Assembly (NCBI GenBank): GCA_001917735.1
Contig: MNEO01000059.1
Location: forward strand, 1 to 46,717
Source: Chloroflexi bacterium 13_1_40CM_68_21
Lineage (GTDB): Bacteria; Chloroflexota; Limnocylindria; P2-11E
Direction: 5' to 3'
Length of the DNA stretch: 46,717 nt
The translations under genes were made by a program, and so were the position numbers. The notes under the pieces were generated by a model that ran no database searches, was not told where the DNA came from, and worked only from the letters and a program-made list of their open reading frames with translations. Position 1 is the first letter of the stretch. Every line of letters starts with the position of its first letter. Positions 15,652 to 26,747 of the stretch are shown here, piece after piece.

Positions 15652-15903
15652 TAGCGGTGGTTCCTCTCTAGAGCGCGCGGGGTTCCCCGATGCCCGACCA
15701 CGCACTCCCCACTGCACATACGTATCGGTTCCTGAACGAAATTCTATAAGGGGGGCTCTTCCTTGAATAGAGGGGAAAACCGCAAGATACGGCCAGAAAA
15801 TCTGTTCTTTTTCGATTTCGGGCCCTCATCCGGGACAGTGCGATCAAAAGACCCACCGCTCGCTGCACGCGTCGGCGATCCGGAGGCGCCAGCCTCGCCT
15901 TCC
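15652..15903. other. Intergenic region, 252 bp, AT-richer than its surroundings
   Basis: No convincing gene. It must hold the end of the SDR transcript and the promoter of the cysteine-rich/prfB unit (both minus strand). A TAGAAT box on the minus strand (plus coordinates 15741-15746) is a weak -10 candidate. Open frames through it have no protein-like pattern. Confidence 0.5.
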
Positions 15904-16797
15904 TCACGCGCGACGGCGCAGGTAGTCGAGCGCACCGCGAAACGGCCGAGGCCGGACGCCGAAGACAGGCTCGAGCGCGTTCTGGCGGGGCGTGTTGTCG
16001 AGCGCGAGAAGGTCGAGCTGATCGACGGTCACCGGCGGGTCCGGCATGACGAGGCCCATGACCAAGGCCGGCGGCTTCATGAGCAGAACCGGGAGATGCA
16101 CCGTCGGCCGGCGCTTGCCTGTGCCGCGCATGGTCTCCGCGAGTAGCTCGTCGTAGGTCACGGATTCCGCTCCGCCGATCTCGTGCACGCCCGCGGTTTC
16201 CGCACGCTCGACCGCCGCGACGAGCGCCTGCGCGATGTCGTCCACGTGGACCGGCTGGAAGCGCGACTTCCCGTCGCCCGGCACGGGCACGACCGGGAAC
16301 ATCAGGCTGAACGCGAGCCGCGGAAAGAAATCGTCACCCTCGCCGAATAGCAACGACGGCCGCAGCACGACGCATGGGATGCCCGAACCGGTGACCAGCA
16401 CTTGGCCCTCGCCCTTGCTCCGCAGATATGGGTACGGAGACGCCGGATCCGCGCCCAGCGCCGACATGTGCACGATCCGCCGCACCCCGGCCCGGCGCGC
16501 CTCGGCCACGACGTGCGCGACCCCCGCGACATTCACCTGGGCGAAGCGCTGCTTTCGCTCCGTGGGGATCGCGACCGTGTGCACGACCGCGTCGTGGCCA
16601 TCGAAAGCGCCGCGGAGCGTCTCCGGGTTGCGGACATCGGCGCGGCGCACGTCCATCCCCACGCCCCCGCCCGGAAGCTCCTTCTCCGCGCCGAGCCGCT
16701 CGCTGATCAGGGCGCGGACTTCGTGCCGTCCGAGTAGGAGTCGCGCGACCAGGTGCCGCCCGACGAAGCCGTTCGCGCCCGTCACCGCAACGCGCAT
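15904..16797 (-). CDS. NAD(P)-binding SDR, complex I NDUFA9-like subfamily
   Basis: A 297-aa atypical extended short-chain dehydrogenase. GANGFVGRH at the N-terminus is the NAD(P)-binding GxxGxxG loop; DVRRADVRNPETL, VHTVAIPTE and the YxxxK of YLRSK follow, and RPSLLFGEGDDFFPRL matches the NDUFA9/ubiquinone-biosynthesis-like group. Ribosome site AAAAAGGAGA precedes ATG 16797. It follows lgt copy 2 on the same strand after 23 nt. Substrate unknown; members of the group often bind nucleotide without clear enzyme activity. Confidence 0.85.
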   Translation of the reverse strand: MRVAVTGANGFVGRHLVARLLLGRHEVRALISERLGAEKELPGGGVGMDVRRADVRNPETLRGAFDGHDAVVHTVAIPTERKQRFAQVNVAGVAHVVAEARRAGVRRIVHMSALGADPASPYPYLRSKGEGQVLVTGSGIPCVVLRPSLLFGEGDDFFPRLAFSLMFPVVPVPGDGKSRFQPVHVDDIAQALVAAVERAETAGVHEIGGAESVTYDELLAETMRGTGKRRPTVHLPVLLMKPPALVMGLVMPDPPVTVDQLDLLALDNTPRQNALEPVFGVRPRPFRGALDYLRRRA

Positions 16798-16820
16798 GCG
16801 AATCTCCTTTTTCCTAACTA

Positions 16821-17627
16821 CTACATGGACGTAGTACCATGGGCGGTTCCCGAGTCAAGCCGGCCGCGCGCGGCGAGCACCGGCAGCATCACCGCGCCGG
16901 CCACCGCATAGATGAAGCCGAGGAGCTGGGCCTCCTGCAGACCGTCGACGAAGAGCGGGTCTAGCCGCAGGAACGACGTGATGAACCGGAAGCCCCCGAA
17001 GAGCAGCAGGTATGCGAAGTACACGCGCCCCTCCGGCGGCCGCCCACGGACACGCCGCCAGTAAGCCAGGAGCACGACGAAGATCGCGAGCATGATCAGT
17101 CCGTCGTACGCGGCGACCGGATGCACGTACTCGCTCTGACCGAGGGTTGCGGGATGCGTGTAGCGCACGCACCAGGGAAGCCCCGCGCACGCCACAGCGT
17201 GATGCTCGCCGTTGATGATGTCGCCGATGCGGCCGATCGCCTCTCCGAGCGCGATGCCGATGACCGAGATGTCGAACATGAATCCAACGGGCAGCCGGAG
17301 CCGGCGCGCGGCGATGAGGCCGGCGATGCTCGAGCCGATCGGCGCGCCCGTCGTGCCGATGCCGCCGTTCCAGAACGCGAGCACGTCAGCGGGCCGCGCG
17401 GCGTAGAGGCTCCAGTTGTCGAGCACATGCGCGATCCGCGCGCCGATCAGCCCGCCGACCACGACCGCGATCGCGAAGGGGTAGATGCGCTCGTCGCGCA
17501 CCAGGTAGCGCGCCGCTCGGATCGAGACGATGCTCCCCGCGATCATCCCGACGAGCGCGAATATCGAATGCCAGGCGAAGCCGAACGAGCCGAGGTGGAG
17601 ATTCGGATCGAAGGGGAGGTCGATCAG
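16821..17627 (-). CDS. lgt: Prolipoprotein diacylglyceryl transferase, tandem copy 2
   Basis: A multi-spanning membrane enzyme family that moves diacylglycerol from phosphatidylglycerol to the lipobox Cys. The Lgt signature region reads ALGEAIGRIGDIINGEHHA. By alignment with copy 1 (LIQIPFDPN versus LIDLPFDPN) the start must be CTG at 17627, overlapping the copy 1 stop as CTGA; no ATG, GTG or TTG is nearby. From CTG it has 268 codons, the same length as copy 1. The segment that carries the HGG histidine in classical Lgt reads GGIGTTGAPIG, so this His is missing, and the distal part is diverged. It may be a specialised or degenerate paralogue. Confidence 0.8.
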   Translation of the reverse strand: MIDLPFDPNLHLGSFGFAWHSIFALVGMIAGSIVSIRAARYLVRDERIYPFAIAVVVGGLIGARIAHVLDNWSLYAARPADVLAFWNGGIGTTGAPIGSSIAGLIAARRLRLPVGFMFDISVIGIALGEAIGRIGDIINGEHHAVACAGLPWCVRYTHPATLGQSEYVHPVAAYDGLIMLAIFVVLLAYWRRVRGRPPEGRVYFAYLLLFGGFRFITSFLRLDPLFVDGLQEAQLLGFIYAVAGAVMLPVLAARGRLDSGTAHGTTSM

Positions 17628-18430
17628 ACCGCGAGGGTACGCGTCTGGGCGCGCGGCCGCGTGGTGAGGCGGAGCAGAACGGTCGCCGCCGCCGCGAAGA
17701 CGAGCAGTGCGATGGTCTGGTCCTGCCGCAGGCCGAACGCATAGGTGGGGTCGCCGATACGCAGGAAGCCGAGGACGAAGCGCCCGATCGCGTAGTGCAT
17801 GGCCCAGATCCAGAAGATGACCCCGTCGGGCCAGCGGCCTACGAACCGGCGCAGCCACAGGGTAAGCGCGACGGCGAAGAGGTCCCAGAGCATGTCGTAC
17901 GCGACCACGAGGTGGACCGGGCCCGCCTGCCCAAGCCCACCGAGCTCGGGAGGGAACGTATAGCCGACGCATATGCCTTCCGGCGGCGTGCAAGGCGTCG
18001 CGTGGTGCTCGCCGTTGATGATGTCCCCGATCCGCCCGATCGCGAACCCCAGCGCGAGGCCGGGCGCGGCGGCGTCGGCGCCGTAGCCGATCGGCACCCC
18101 GCGGCGGATGGCGGCGAGAAACCCGCCGAGCACACCCCCGATCGCCGCGCCCCAAATGGCGATCCCGCCCGTCCAGATGAAGAAGATCTGCTCGGGGTGC
18201 GCGATGTAGTAGGGGAGCTGGTCGATCACGTGGACGAGCCGCGCGCCGGCGATCCCGCCGATCACGCCCCAGGTCGCGACGGCCCAGCCGTCCTCTTCGC
18301 TGATGCGATCGCGTATGAGCCGGAGGGGCAGTGCGACGCCGAAGAAGATGCCGACCGCGGTGAAGATCCCGTGCCACGCGAGCGTGACCGGGCCGATGTG
18401 GATGTTGGGGTCGAACGGGATCTGGATCAA
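17624..18430 (-). CDS. lgt: Prolipoprotein diacylglyceryl transferase, tandem copy 1
   Basis: A 268-aa Lgt with PFDPNIHIGPVTLAWHGIF at the N-terminus and the family core GLALGFAIGRIGDIINGEHHA. The start is TTG 18430; AGGAGG lies 15 nt upstream, rather far. The usual HGG motif is replaced by GGIAIWGAAIGG. It is translated after secA in the same direction; a hairpin (18454-18476) separates them. Substrates in the window include the two lipobox-carrying binding proteins. Which of the two copies is the working Lgt cannot be decided, but copy 1 looks more conventional. Confidence 0.85.
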   Translation of the reverse strand: MIQIPFDPNIHIGPVTLAWHGIFTAVGIFFGVALPLRLIRDRISEEDGWAVATWGVIGGIAGARLVHVIDQLPYYIAHPEQIFFIWTGGIAIWGAAIGGVLGGFLAAIRRGVPIGYGADAAAPGLALGFAIGRIGDIINGEHHATPCTPPEGICVGYTFPPELGGLGQAGPVHLVVAYDMLWDLFAVALTLWLRRFVGRWPDGVIFWIWAMHYAIGRFVLGFLRIGDPTYAFGLRQDQTIALLVFAAAATVLLRLTTRPRAQTRTLAV

Positions 18431-18453
18431 CGAGGGTCTGGCCGGCCTCCTGC

Positions 18454-18476
18454 GGCGTGCGCGTAGCGCACACGCC
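18454..18476 (-). terminator. Hairpin between secA and lgt
   Basis: A 10-bp stem with one G-U pair and a CTA loop on the minus strand (GGCGTGTGCG / CGCGCACGCC), without a U-run. It ends just before the AGGAGG in front of lgt copy 1, so it could modulate access to that site. Confidence 0.55.
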
Positions 18477-18509
18477 AAGCAGCAGACCGGAGCGCCGCAG
18501 GCGCGAGGA

Positions 18510-21104
<2,595 letters not shown>

Positions 21105-21124
21105 GGGACTGCGGGTCGCGATCG

Positions 21125-22114
21125 CTAGTTGACCTGCAGCGGCAGCTGCAACCCCGGTGGATTGAAGAGTGCGCCGACGGACTCGCCCTCGTGGATGCGG
21201 CGGATCGCCTCCGCGAAGAGGGGGGCCACGGTCATGACTTCAAACTTCTGGGTGTCGCGAGCCGACGGCCGCAAGGGGACCGTATCGGTCGTGATGAGCT
21301 TTTCGATTCCGCTGCCGGCGAGCTTCTCGGCGGCATCCCCGGAGAGGACGGCATGGGTGCAGCCGACGTAGATCTCGTTCACCCCGCGATCCTGAAGGAT
21401 GCGAACCGTGTTCAAGATCGTCGTGCCGGTATCGATCTCGTCGTCGATGATGATCACGCGAGTCTTGTCGATGTCGCCGATGACGTTCACGACCTCGCTT
21501 CTGCCGGTGTTGTCGCGGTGCGTCTTCTGCATGAAGACGAGCGGGATCTGGAGCGCCTCGGCGATCCGGCGCGCGACGTTCGAGTAGCCCAGGTCGGGGA
21601 CGACAAGAGCGACACCTTCCGGGTCCTTTTCGACGATCGAGCGGAAGGACTCGACGAGCAGGTTGCGCGCGGAGAGCTCGTCGCCCGGGATCGAGAAGAA
21701 GCCCTGGATCTGCATCTGGTGCATGTCCATGGTGAGGAACCGGTCCGCGCCGGCGACGCCGATCAGGTCGGCGAGGAGCCGTGCCGTGATCGGGACCCTC
21801 GGCTGGTCCTTCTTGTCGCTCCGGCCATAGGCGTAGTAAGGCATGACCGCGGTGATGCGGCCGGCCGAGGCGCGCTTGAACGCGTCGATCATGATCAGGA
21901 GCTCCATGATCGCGTCGCTGACCGAGGGCCCGACCAGCGATTGCACGATGAAGACGTCATGCTCGCGGGCGTTCTCCTTGATCTGCACGAAGATGTTGTC
22001 GTTCGCGAATTTGAATACATCGATTGCGCCGGGCTGGATCTCCAGGTGATTACAAATGTCTCGGGCGAACTTGGGGTGGGCGTTTCCGGTGTAGACAGAG
22101 AGTCCTCGGAACAC
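21125..22114 (-). CDS. prs: Ribose-phosphate pyrophosphokinase
   Basis: A 329-aa class I PRPP synthase. The N-terminal Phe-Arg-Gly-Leu start, the DMHQMQIQGFF metal/ATP site and the PRPP-binding loop VIIIDDEIDTGTT are diagnostic. It makes PRPP for nucleotides, His and Trp. GTG 22114 has the strong ribosome site AGGAGGGGAG just upstream and a TATACT -10 box about 43 nt before the start. Confidence 0.95.
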   Translation of the reverse strand: MFRGLSVYTGNAHPKFARDICNHLEIQPGAIDVFKFANDNIFVQIKENAREHDVFIVQSLVGPSVSDAIMELLIMIDAFKRASAGRITAVMPYYAYGRSDKKDQPRVPITARLLADLIGVAGADRFLTMDMHQMQIQGFFSIPGDELSARNLLVESFRSIVEKDPEGVALVVPDLGYSNVARRIAEALQIPLVFMQKTHRDNTGRSEVVNVIGDIDKTRVIIIDDEIDTGTTILNTVRILQDRGVNEIYVGCTHAVLSGDAAEKLAGSGIEKLITTDTVPLRPSARDTQKFEVMTVAPLFAEAIRRIHEGESVGALFNPPGLQLPLQVN

Positions 22115-22156
22115 GGCTCCCCTCCTGCCGCGGATCGCAGGTGGTCCTGCATCAAA

Positions 22157-22162
22157 AGTATA
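22157..22162 (-). promoter_or_regulatory. -10 box TATACT of prs
   Basis: A near-consensus -10 hexamer on the minus strand in the 68-bp divergent region between prs and the small membrane protein gene; the -35 is not recognisable. Confidence 0.45.
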
Positions 22163-22182
22163 CGGGCGGTAGCCTGCGTAAT

Positions 22183-22356
22183 GTGAGCGTCGCGACCGGC
22201 CATCGCGTGCGCTGGATCGCTGTATGGGTGCTGGTTGTCGGTTGGTTCGTCGCCCAGGCGCTCAACCTCGGCGGGAACGCGGTGCATCTCATCCTGCTGG
22301 TTGCGATTGGGTTGCTGGTGTACGAGCTACTTGCCGAGGATGCTCCGCCGGCCTGA
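22183..22356 (+). CDS. Small two-TM membrane protein, lmo0937/DUF5670-like
   Basis: A 57-aa protein from GTG 22183 with two hydrophobic helices (WIAVWVLVVGWFVAQAL and AVHLILLVAIGLLVYELL) joined by the short NLGGN turn, the layout of the lmo0937 family. No good ribosome site is seen. It is divergent from prs and its last 30 nt overlap the convergent PHP gene. Function unknown. Confidence 0.65.
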   Translation: MSVATGHRVRWIAVWVLVVGWFVAQALNLGGNAVHLILLVAIGLLVYELLAEDAPPA

Positions 22357-23118
22357 CTGACGTCCGGGCTCGAGGCGCGCTCCCGCGAGAAAATGGTCTC
22401 GCCTGAGATCCGCCGCGGCGATCATCGCCTCGGTTTTGTCGAGGGGCTTGAGCTCGAAGTGCGTATCCGTTCCGACCGAGAAGAGCGCGCCCGCACGTGC
22501 GGCGCGAACGAGGAACTCGCGGTGTGGCACGCCGTAGCTCTCGTTGATCTCGATCGCGATCCCGCCCTCAACGCATAGAGCGATGAGCCGCTCCTGCCAC
22601 TCCTCAGGGTAGATCCGCTCCGGATCGCCGAGCGCCTGCAGCGCCGAGAAGGTTGGGTGGCCGAGGATATCGATGCGATCGCGCTCGATGCCTTCAGCGA
22701 CCACCTCGAGCGTCCGCGCGAGGATCCTTCGTTGGAGCTCGGGGTCGCTGAAGCGCTCGCGCTCCTTGAACGACTTCGTCCGGCCCTTCACGAACGCGCC
22801 GGCGTCGTCGTAGTGGACCCACTTACCGTCTATCTGAACCTGGTGGATCGCGCCGATAACGTAGTGCAGCGCCTCGCGCGTCGCCGCGGAGAGCGGCGGC
22901 GCGACGCCCAGGTCGTACTCGATCCCCACGCGTAGGCCGAGGCTTGTGGCGTCCTCGAGATACCGCCTGACGTCGTTTTCGTTCCGCAGCTTGTCCTTCC
23001 AGGGGTAGTGGTCCGATATGCCGTGCGGTCGGATCGCGACGCTCTTCGCCCGGCCCTGGAGCGACACCGTGCCGTCGGAGCGGTCGCTGTGAACGTGATG
23101 ATCGAAGAGCGCGCTCAC
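22327..23118 (-). CDS. PHP-domain phosphoesterase, histidinol-phosphatase-like
   Basis: A 263-aa protein of the PHP superfamily. DHHVHSDRSDGTVS is the first metal-binding motif, GISDHYPW the second, then GIEYDLG, DILGHPTF and the final SVGTDTHF. Together they supply the His/Asp/Glu set of a trinuclear metal site. Substrate not certain: histidinol phosphate, another phosphomonoester or a polymerase-type activity. GTG start. It is the last gene of a minus-strand run that starts with the Tad genes. Confidence 0.82.
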   Translation of the reverse strand: MSALFDHHVHSDRSDGTVSLQGRAKSVAIRPHGISDHYPWKDKLRNENDVRRYLEDATSLGLRVGIEYDLGVAPPLSAATREALHYVIGAIHQVQIDGKWVHYDDAGAFVKGRTKSFKERERFSDPELQRRILARTLEVVAEGIERDRIDILGHPTFSALQALGDPERIYPEEWQERLIALCVEGGIAIEINESYGVPHREFLVRAARAGALFSVGTDTHFELKPLDKTEAMIAAADLRRDHFLAGARLEPGRQSGRRSILGK

Positions 23119-23191
23119 AGACTAGCGAGGGCGGGCAGCGGCAGCCGCGGTTGACGCTGACGCACGAGCGACGCCTGCATTGGCGAAGCCA

Positions 23192-24295
23192 CTACATCTC
23201 CGGATGCCCTGCCCATGCGGCCTCGACCATCGTCCAGAACGCGCCTGAGACGAGCGTGTGTCCGCCGAGGAGCAGCGGGAACGGCGCGTCGCGCGCCGCT
23301 TCGGTGAATTCACGCAGGGGCTTCGTGGCGATGCGTTCGGCCCTGAAGAGATACGACGCAAAGCGCTCCTCGGCCCCTGGCCGCCAGCCGAGATGAGCGA
23401 AGAGCACCAGCATGTCAAAGAGCATGCCGTCGCCGAGCTCTCCCATTTTCGCGAAGAACTCGCGCGGCCCGACCAGCTCGTACAAGAAGCCCAGAGCGCT
23501 CCGGGCCTCGCCTGATGTGTCGCGCCCGGCCGCCTGCATTCCCCGCTCCTCCGCGAGCATGCGCACGCGGCACGCGGTCTGGGTCTCGATGAACGTCCAC
23601 ACCGGCGCACCGACGCGTCCGGCGACGATGAGCTCCTTGTCGGGCGTCGTCACGATCCGCATGAGCGCGTCGATGCGGCCCCCGAGCTCGTCCTGCCATG
23701 CCGGGAGATCGCGCAGCTCGGGGGGACAGCGCGGATGTCGCGCCAAGAGCGCCGCGTCGGTGGGCGTGTCGACGTCCAGGAGGCTCGCCGCCGACTTCTC
23801 CATCTGGCGCGACGACAGCCCGCCTTGCTGGTGCAGGCGCCGCGGGAGCGGGTTGTCGGTCGCCGGGAGATCGATCGCGTCGAGCGCGGATGCCGGCGTG
23901 AACGCGACCAGATCGGCCGAGAACGAGTTGTTCGAGAGCACGAGCGCCTCGCTCGATTCGAGATCCTCGCGCAGCGCGGAGAGGTCCTGCGCCGAGAGGA
24001 GCGCCCCCGCGCCCGCTCCGATCGTGCACACGCGGTCGAGCTTCTTCTCGTGAACGATCCGGGAAAGCTCCTGACCGAAGTGGAACGGGTCCGTCCGCGC
24101 GGGAAGGATCGCCGCACCCTGCGCGCGGAACGCCGCGGCGGCCTCGCCGTCGTTGGTCACGCCGTACAGGCGCGAGAAGCCCGCCTCGCCGGCGCGCCTC
24201 AGCACGAGGCCGCCGATCGCGATCTTGACGGAGTCGAGCTGTCGCTCGATGTCGCTCGATCCGCCGCGCCCGAAGAAGAGGATGAACGCGGTCAC
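23192..24295 (-). CDS. Unknown protein with a nucleotidyltransferase/GT-A-like N-terminus
   Basis: A 367-aa soluble protein. The first 170 residues look like a Rossmann-type nucleotidyl- or glycosyltransferase A fold: FSRLYGVTNDGEAAAAF, RVCTIGAGAGALLSAQDL, then VLSNNSFSADLVAFTP and DLPATDNPLPRRLHQQGGL, with LLDVDTPTDAALL reminiscent of MobA-like enzymes. The C-terminal 180 residues, rich in helices, match nothing I recognise. The GTG start lies 2 nt after the stop of the GT-C-like gene. Function not assigned. Confidence 0.6.
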   Translation of the reverse strand: MTAFILFFGRGGSSDIERQLDSVKIAIGGLVLRRAGEAGFSRLYGVTNDGEAAAAFRAQGAAILPARTDPFHFGQELSRIVHEKKLDRVCTIGAGAGALLSAQDLSALREDLESSEALVLSNNSFSADLVAFTPASALDAIDLPATDNPLPRRLHQQGGLSSRQMEKSAASLLDVDTPTDAALLARHPRCPPELRDLPAWQDELGGRIDALMRIVTTPDKELIVAGRVGAPVWTFIETQTACRVRMLAEERGMQAAGRDTSGEARSALGFLYELVGPREFFAKMGELGDGMLFDMLVLFAHLGWRPGAEERFASYLFRAERIATKPLREFTEAARDAPFPLLLGGHTLVSGAFWTMVEAAWAGHPEM

Positions 24296-24297
24296 AC

Positions 24298-25761
24298 CTA
24301 GGACGCTAGCTCACTCCTGCGCGCCGCACGTAGCTCGAGGCGTATGAAAAGCGTGAGCACGAGCATGGTCAGGATCGCGCCGGCGATGGCCCGCTCGTCG
24401 TTCACGGCGGACGGGACGGATCGAAGGACGGCCAGCCACTGCGGATCGCTCCAGTTGAAGAGCTTGGAGGGATCGTCGTTCACGTTCACCGGAAGCGTGT
24501 CCCAGGACTTGTCGTAGAGGAAAGCGGCCGCCTGGAAGATGACGACCGACCAGAGCGCCATGATCCCGAACACGACGCGCTCGACGAGCGTCCGCATGAG
24601 CCCGACGCCGATCCCCCAGGCGAGGGCGGCGAAAAGGACCGGGGCGAGGTCATCGAGGAAGCGCGAGCCGAAGACGCGCCCGCCCCACCACTCGGCGTAC
24701 GTCGCGTAGAGGACAAGCGCCGCGATCCAAACGAGCGAAAGCCACCGTAGGCGCGTCGCGACCTCCCCCGGCCAGCGCCATGCGCGAAGGAGCGCTGCAA
24801 ACGCGAAGATGACATACGGCGTGTAGACGAGGAGGCCGCGGGAAGGCGAGAGCAGAAGGCCATATAGCCCGAGCGATACTGGCGTGTCGAAGGGCTTGGT
24901 GCCGTAGCCCTGCTCGAGCGGCGAGCCGAAGGCGAAGTAGTTGTAGACGAGCAGCGGCGCGACCCCGATCCCGGCGCCGATCAGCGAGACCACGAGCCGC
25001 GCGGGCCGCATCCCATGGAGGCCGAGTGCGACGAGGCCCGTGGTCTGGCGCACCACCGCGCCGAGCCCGAGGAAGACGCCCGCGAAGAGCTCGCGGCCGA
25101 GCGAAACCGGCTCCTCGCGCAGCGCCAGCCACAAGGCCACGGCCACCGCGAGATGCACACCGGAGTGCTGCCACAGCGCCTGGCTCGCGACCGTGCGTAC
25201 GCTCGTGGCCAGGAAATAGAGAAGCACGAGCACCAGCGACCAGCGCGGGCCGACGAAGCGTCTCATCAGGGACCAAAGAAGCAGCGTCGCGAGGACCTCG
25301 ACGAACGCGGCAACGACGTGGCCGCCGTGGACGAGGAGCCCGAGATCGAACGGGCTGAACCCGGCGAAGACGAATGGGGCGAAGAACGGCAGCGCGAGTA
25401 CGGCGATCCCGGGCGGGAAAACCGAGCAGACGTGGTCGTTCGGCCCGGGCGCCGGCGGGCCACCGACGCTGCGCTTGGCCTTGGGCGGCGCGGTCGCGCT
25501 GGAGACGCCGCACGCGCGGAAGAAGTACGCCTCGCGGTCGAGCTTGCCGGCGGCCGCGGCGCCCGCGGGCGCCGTGAATTCGTCATAGTCCACGTCGTGC
25601 TCCTTGATCACGGTCCAAGCGAAGAGCGCGTTCGGCAGAACGTCCGGAGACCAGAGACCCGGGGCTTCCGCGCTGGGCGGGCCGCTGCGGATGTCGTTCA
25701 GGTTGGCGAACGCGAGGACGAAGAGCAGCAGCCCGCGCACGAACCAGCCCGAGCGCGTCAC
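24298..25761 (-). CDS. Polytopic membrane protein, GT-C glycosyltransferase-like
   Basis: 487 aa with about ten TM segments. An N-terminal TM is followed by a large extracytoplasmic loop (about residues 25-120, with two Cys), as in dolichol-phosphate-mannose-type (GT-C) transferases; PLLVYNYFAFGSPLEQGYG and YAEWWGGRVFGSRFLDDLAPVL are typical of this group in Chloroflexota and Actinobacteria. The DxD/ExD catalytic acidic pair may be YDEF in the first loop; this is a guess. GTG start overlaps the comF stop (GTGA). Donor and acceptor unknown. Confidence 0.65.
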   Translation of the reverse strand: MTRSGWFVRGLLLFVLAFANLNDIRSGPPSAEAPGLWSPDVLPNALFAWTVIKEHDVDYDEFTAPAGAAAAGKLDREAYFFRACGVSSATAPPKAKRSVGGPPAPGPNDHVCSVFPPGIAVLALPFFAPFVFAGFSPFDLGLLVHGGHVVAAFVEVLATLLLWSLMRRFVGPRWSLVLVLLYFLATSVRTVASQALWQHSGVHLAVAVALWLALREEPVSLGRELFAGVFLGLGAVVRQTTGLVALGLHGMRPARLVVSLIGAGIGVAPLLVYNYFAFGSPLEQGYGTKPFDTPVSLGLYGLLLSPSRGLLVYTPYVIFAFAALLRAWRWPGEVATRLRWLSLVWIAALVLYATYAEWWGGRVFGSRFLDDLAPVLFAALAWGIGVGLMRTLVERVVFGIMALWSVVIFQAAAFLYDKSWDTLPVNVNDDPSKLFNWSDPQWLAVLRSVPSAVNDERAIAGAILTMLVLTLFIRLELRAARRSELAS

Positions 25762-26381
25762 TCGTCCACCGCCACAACATAGGCACGGACCGATCGCGCG
25801 CCGGCCGCGCGTGCGGCGGACGCGGCGTCGGCGATGGTGGCCCCGGTGGTCGCGACGTCGTCGACGAGGGCCACCGCGAGGCGGCGCAGCGACGACGCCT
25901 CCGAAACGAACGCGCCGCGCACGTTGGCTGCGCGCGCCGCCCGATCCAGCTCGACCTGCGGCCGGCCCTGCCGCACGCGCCGAAGCGCAAGGCGGAGCGG
26001 CAGGCCGGCGCGCGACGCAACCGCCGCGGCGAGGAGCGCCGCCTGGTCGTAGCCGCGCGACGCGGCGCGCGTCTGATGCAGCGGTACGGGGAGAACCGCG
26101 TCGATCGCCACGCCGCGGGCGAGATCGCGCGCGAGCTCGAACGCGACGAGTGCGCCGAGGTCGTCCGCCAGGCCGCGCTCGCCGCCGTACTTGAGACGAT
26201 GGATCGCCGTGCGGAGCGGTCCCTCGTACGGCCCGGCGCCGTGCACGGGTACGGCGCCCGAGAGCGTGACCGGATCGCAGAGGTCACGGCAGGCGATGCA
26301 GAACCAGGCACCCGGCTCGCCGCAACCGGTGCAGCGCGGCGCGATAAGCACGTCGCGGACCGCGTGCGCGATCTCGATCAC
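25758..26381 (-). CDS. comF: ComF-family phosphoribosyltransferase-like protein
   Basis: A 207-aa protein with the N-terminal zinc finger C17-x2-C20-x7-C28-x2-C31 and a type I PRTase fold whose PRPP loop reads VALVDDVATTGATI. The YGGERGLADDLGALVA segment and LPVPLHQTRAASRGYDQAALLA are the ComF signature. In transformable bacteria ComF helps bring single-stranded DNA into the cytoplasm; its position beside pilus genes fits but does not prove that. GTG start overlaps the DUF192 stop (GTGA). Confidence 0.88.
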   Translation of the reverse strand: MIEIAHAVRDVLIAPRCTGCGEPGAWFCIACRDLCDPVTLSGAVPVHGAGPYEGPLRTAIHRLKYGGERGLADDLGALVAFELARDLARGVAIDAVLPVPLHQTRAASRGYDQAALLAAAVASRAGLPLRLALRRVRQGRPQVELDRAARAANVRGAFVSEASSLRRLAVALVDDVATTGATIADAASAARAAGARSVRAYVVAVDE

Positions 26382-26701
26382 CGCTCTGCCCCCGCGTACG
26401 TGAGTTCGTCACCGGCTTGCGTGCGCGTGCGGGCGGCCGTCCCGGCGGGGAGCTCGAGGACGCTGTCCGCGCCACGCGCCGCGAATGCCGGCCGCCACGG
26501 CCGGAGATGTTCGGCGACCCTCACGACGCGCAGAGAGCGGTCGAGGAAGAGTGCATCGATCGGAAAGCGCATGAAGAACATGGTGATCGAGCCGGTCTTG
26601 GTGATGAGCAGCGCCTCGCCATCAGCGAGACCGGAGCGCGGGATCAGGCCAAAGCCCCGTGTCAGGAAGCTGTTCGCGATGTCGCAGCGTGTCGCGACCA
26701 C
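26378..26701 (-). CDS. DUF192 family protein
   Basis: A 107-aa DUF192 protein without signal peptide. The motif FLTRGFGLIPRSGLADGEALLI and MFFMRFPIDALFLDRSLRVVRV is diagnostic, as is VLELPAGTA. The fold is known but not the function. GTG start, 46 nt after the TadC stop. Confidence 0.87.
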   Translation of the reverse strand: MVATRCDIANSFLTRGFGLIPRSGLADGEALLITKTGSITMFFMRFPIDALFLDRSLRVVRVAEHLRPWRPAFAARGADSVLELPAGTAARTRTQAGDELTYAGAER

Positions 26702-26747
26702 GGTGCCGCGGGTGCGGTTCGTGACGGTGACAGGGCCGCGGGGCGTT

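Noticed and set aside
15668..15907. 79-aa minus-strand ORF in the gap before the cysteine-rich gene
   Set aside because: Arg/Ser-rich random-looking sequence with no ribosome site; overlaps another equally poor frame.
16821..18473. One 550-aa minus-strand open frame over both lgt genes
   Set aside because: Only its second half is protein-like (lgt copy 2); the first half is a frame shadow of lgt copy 1.
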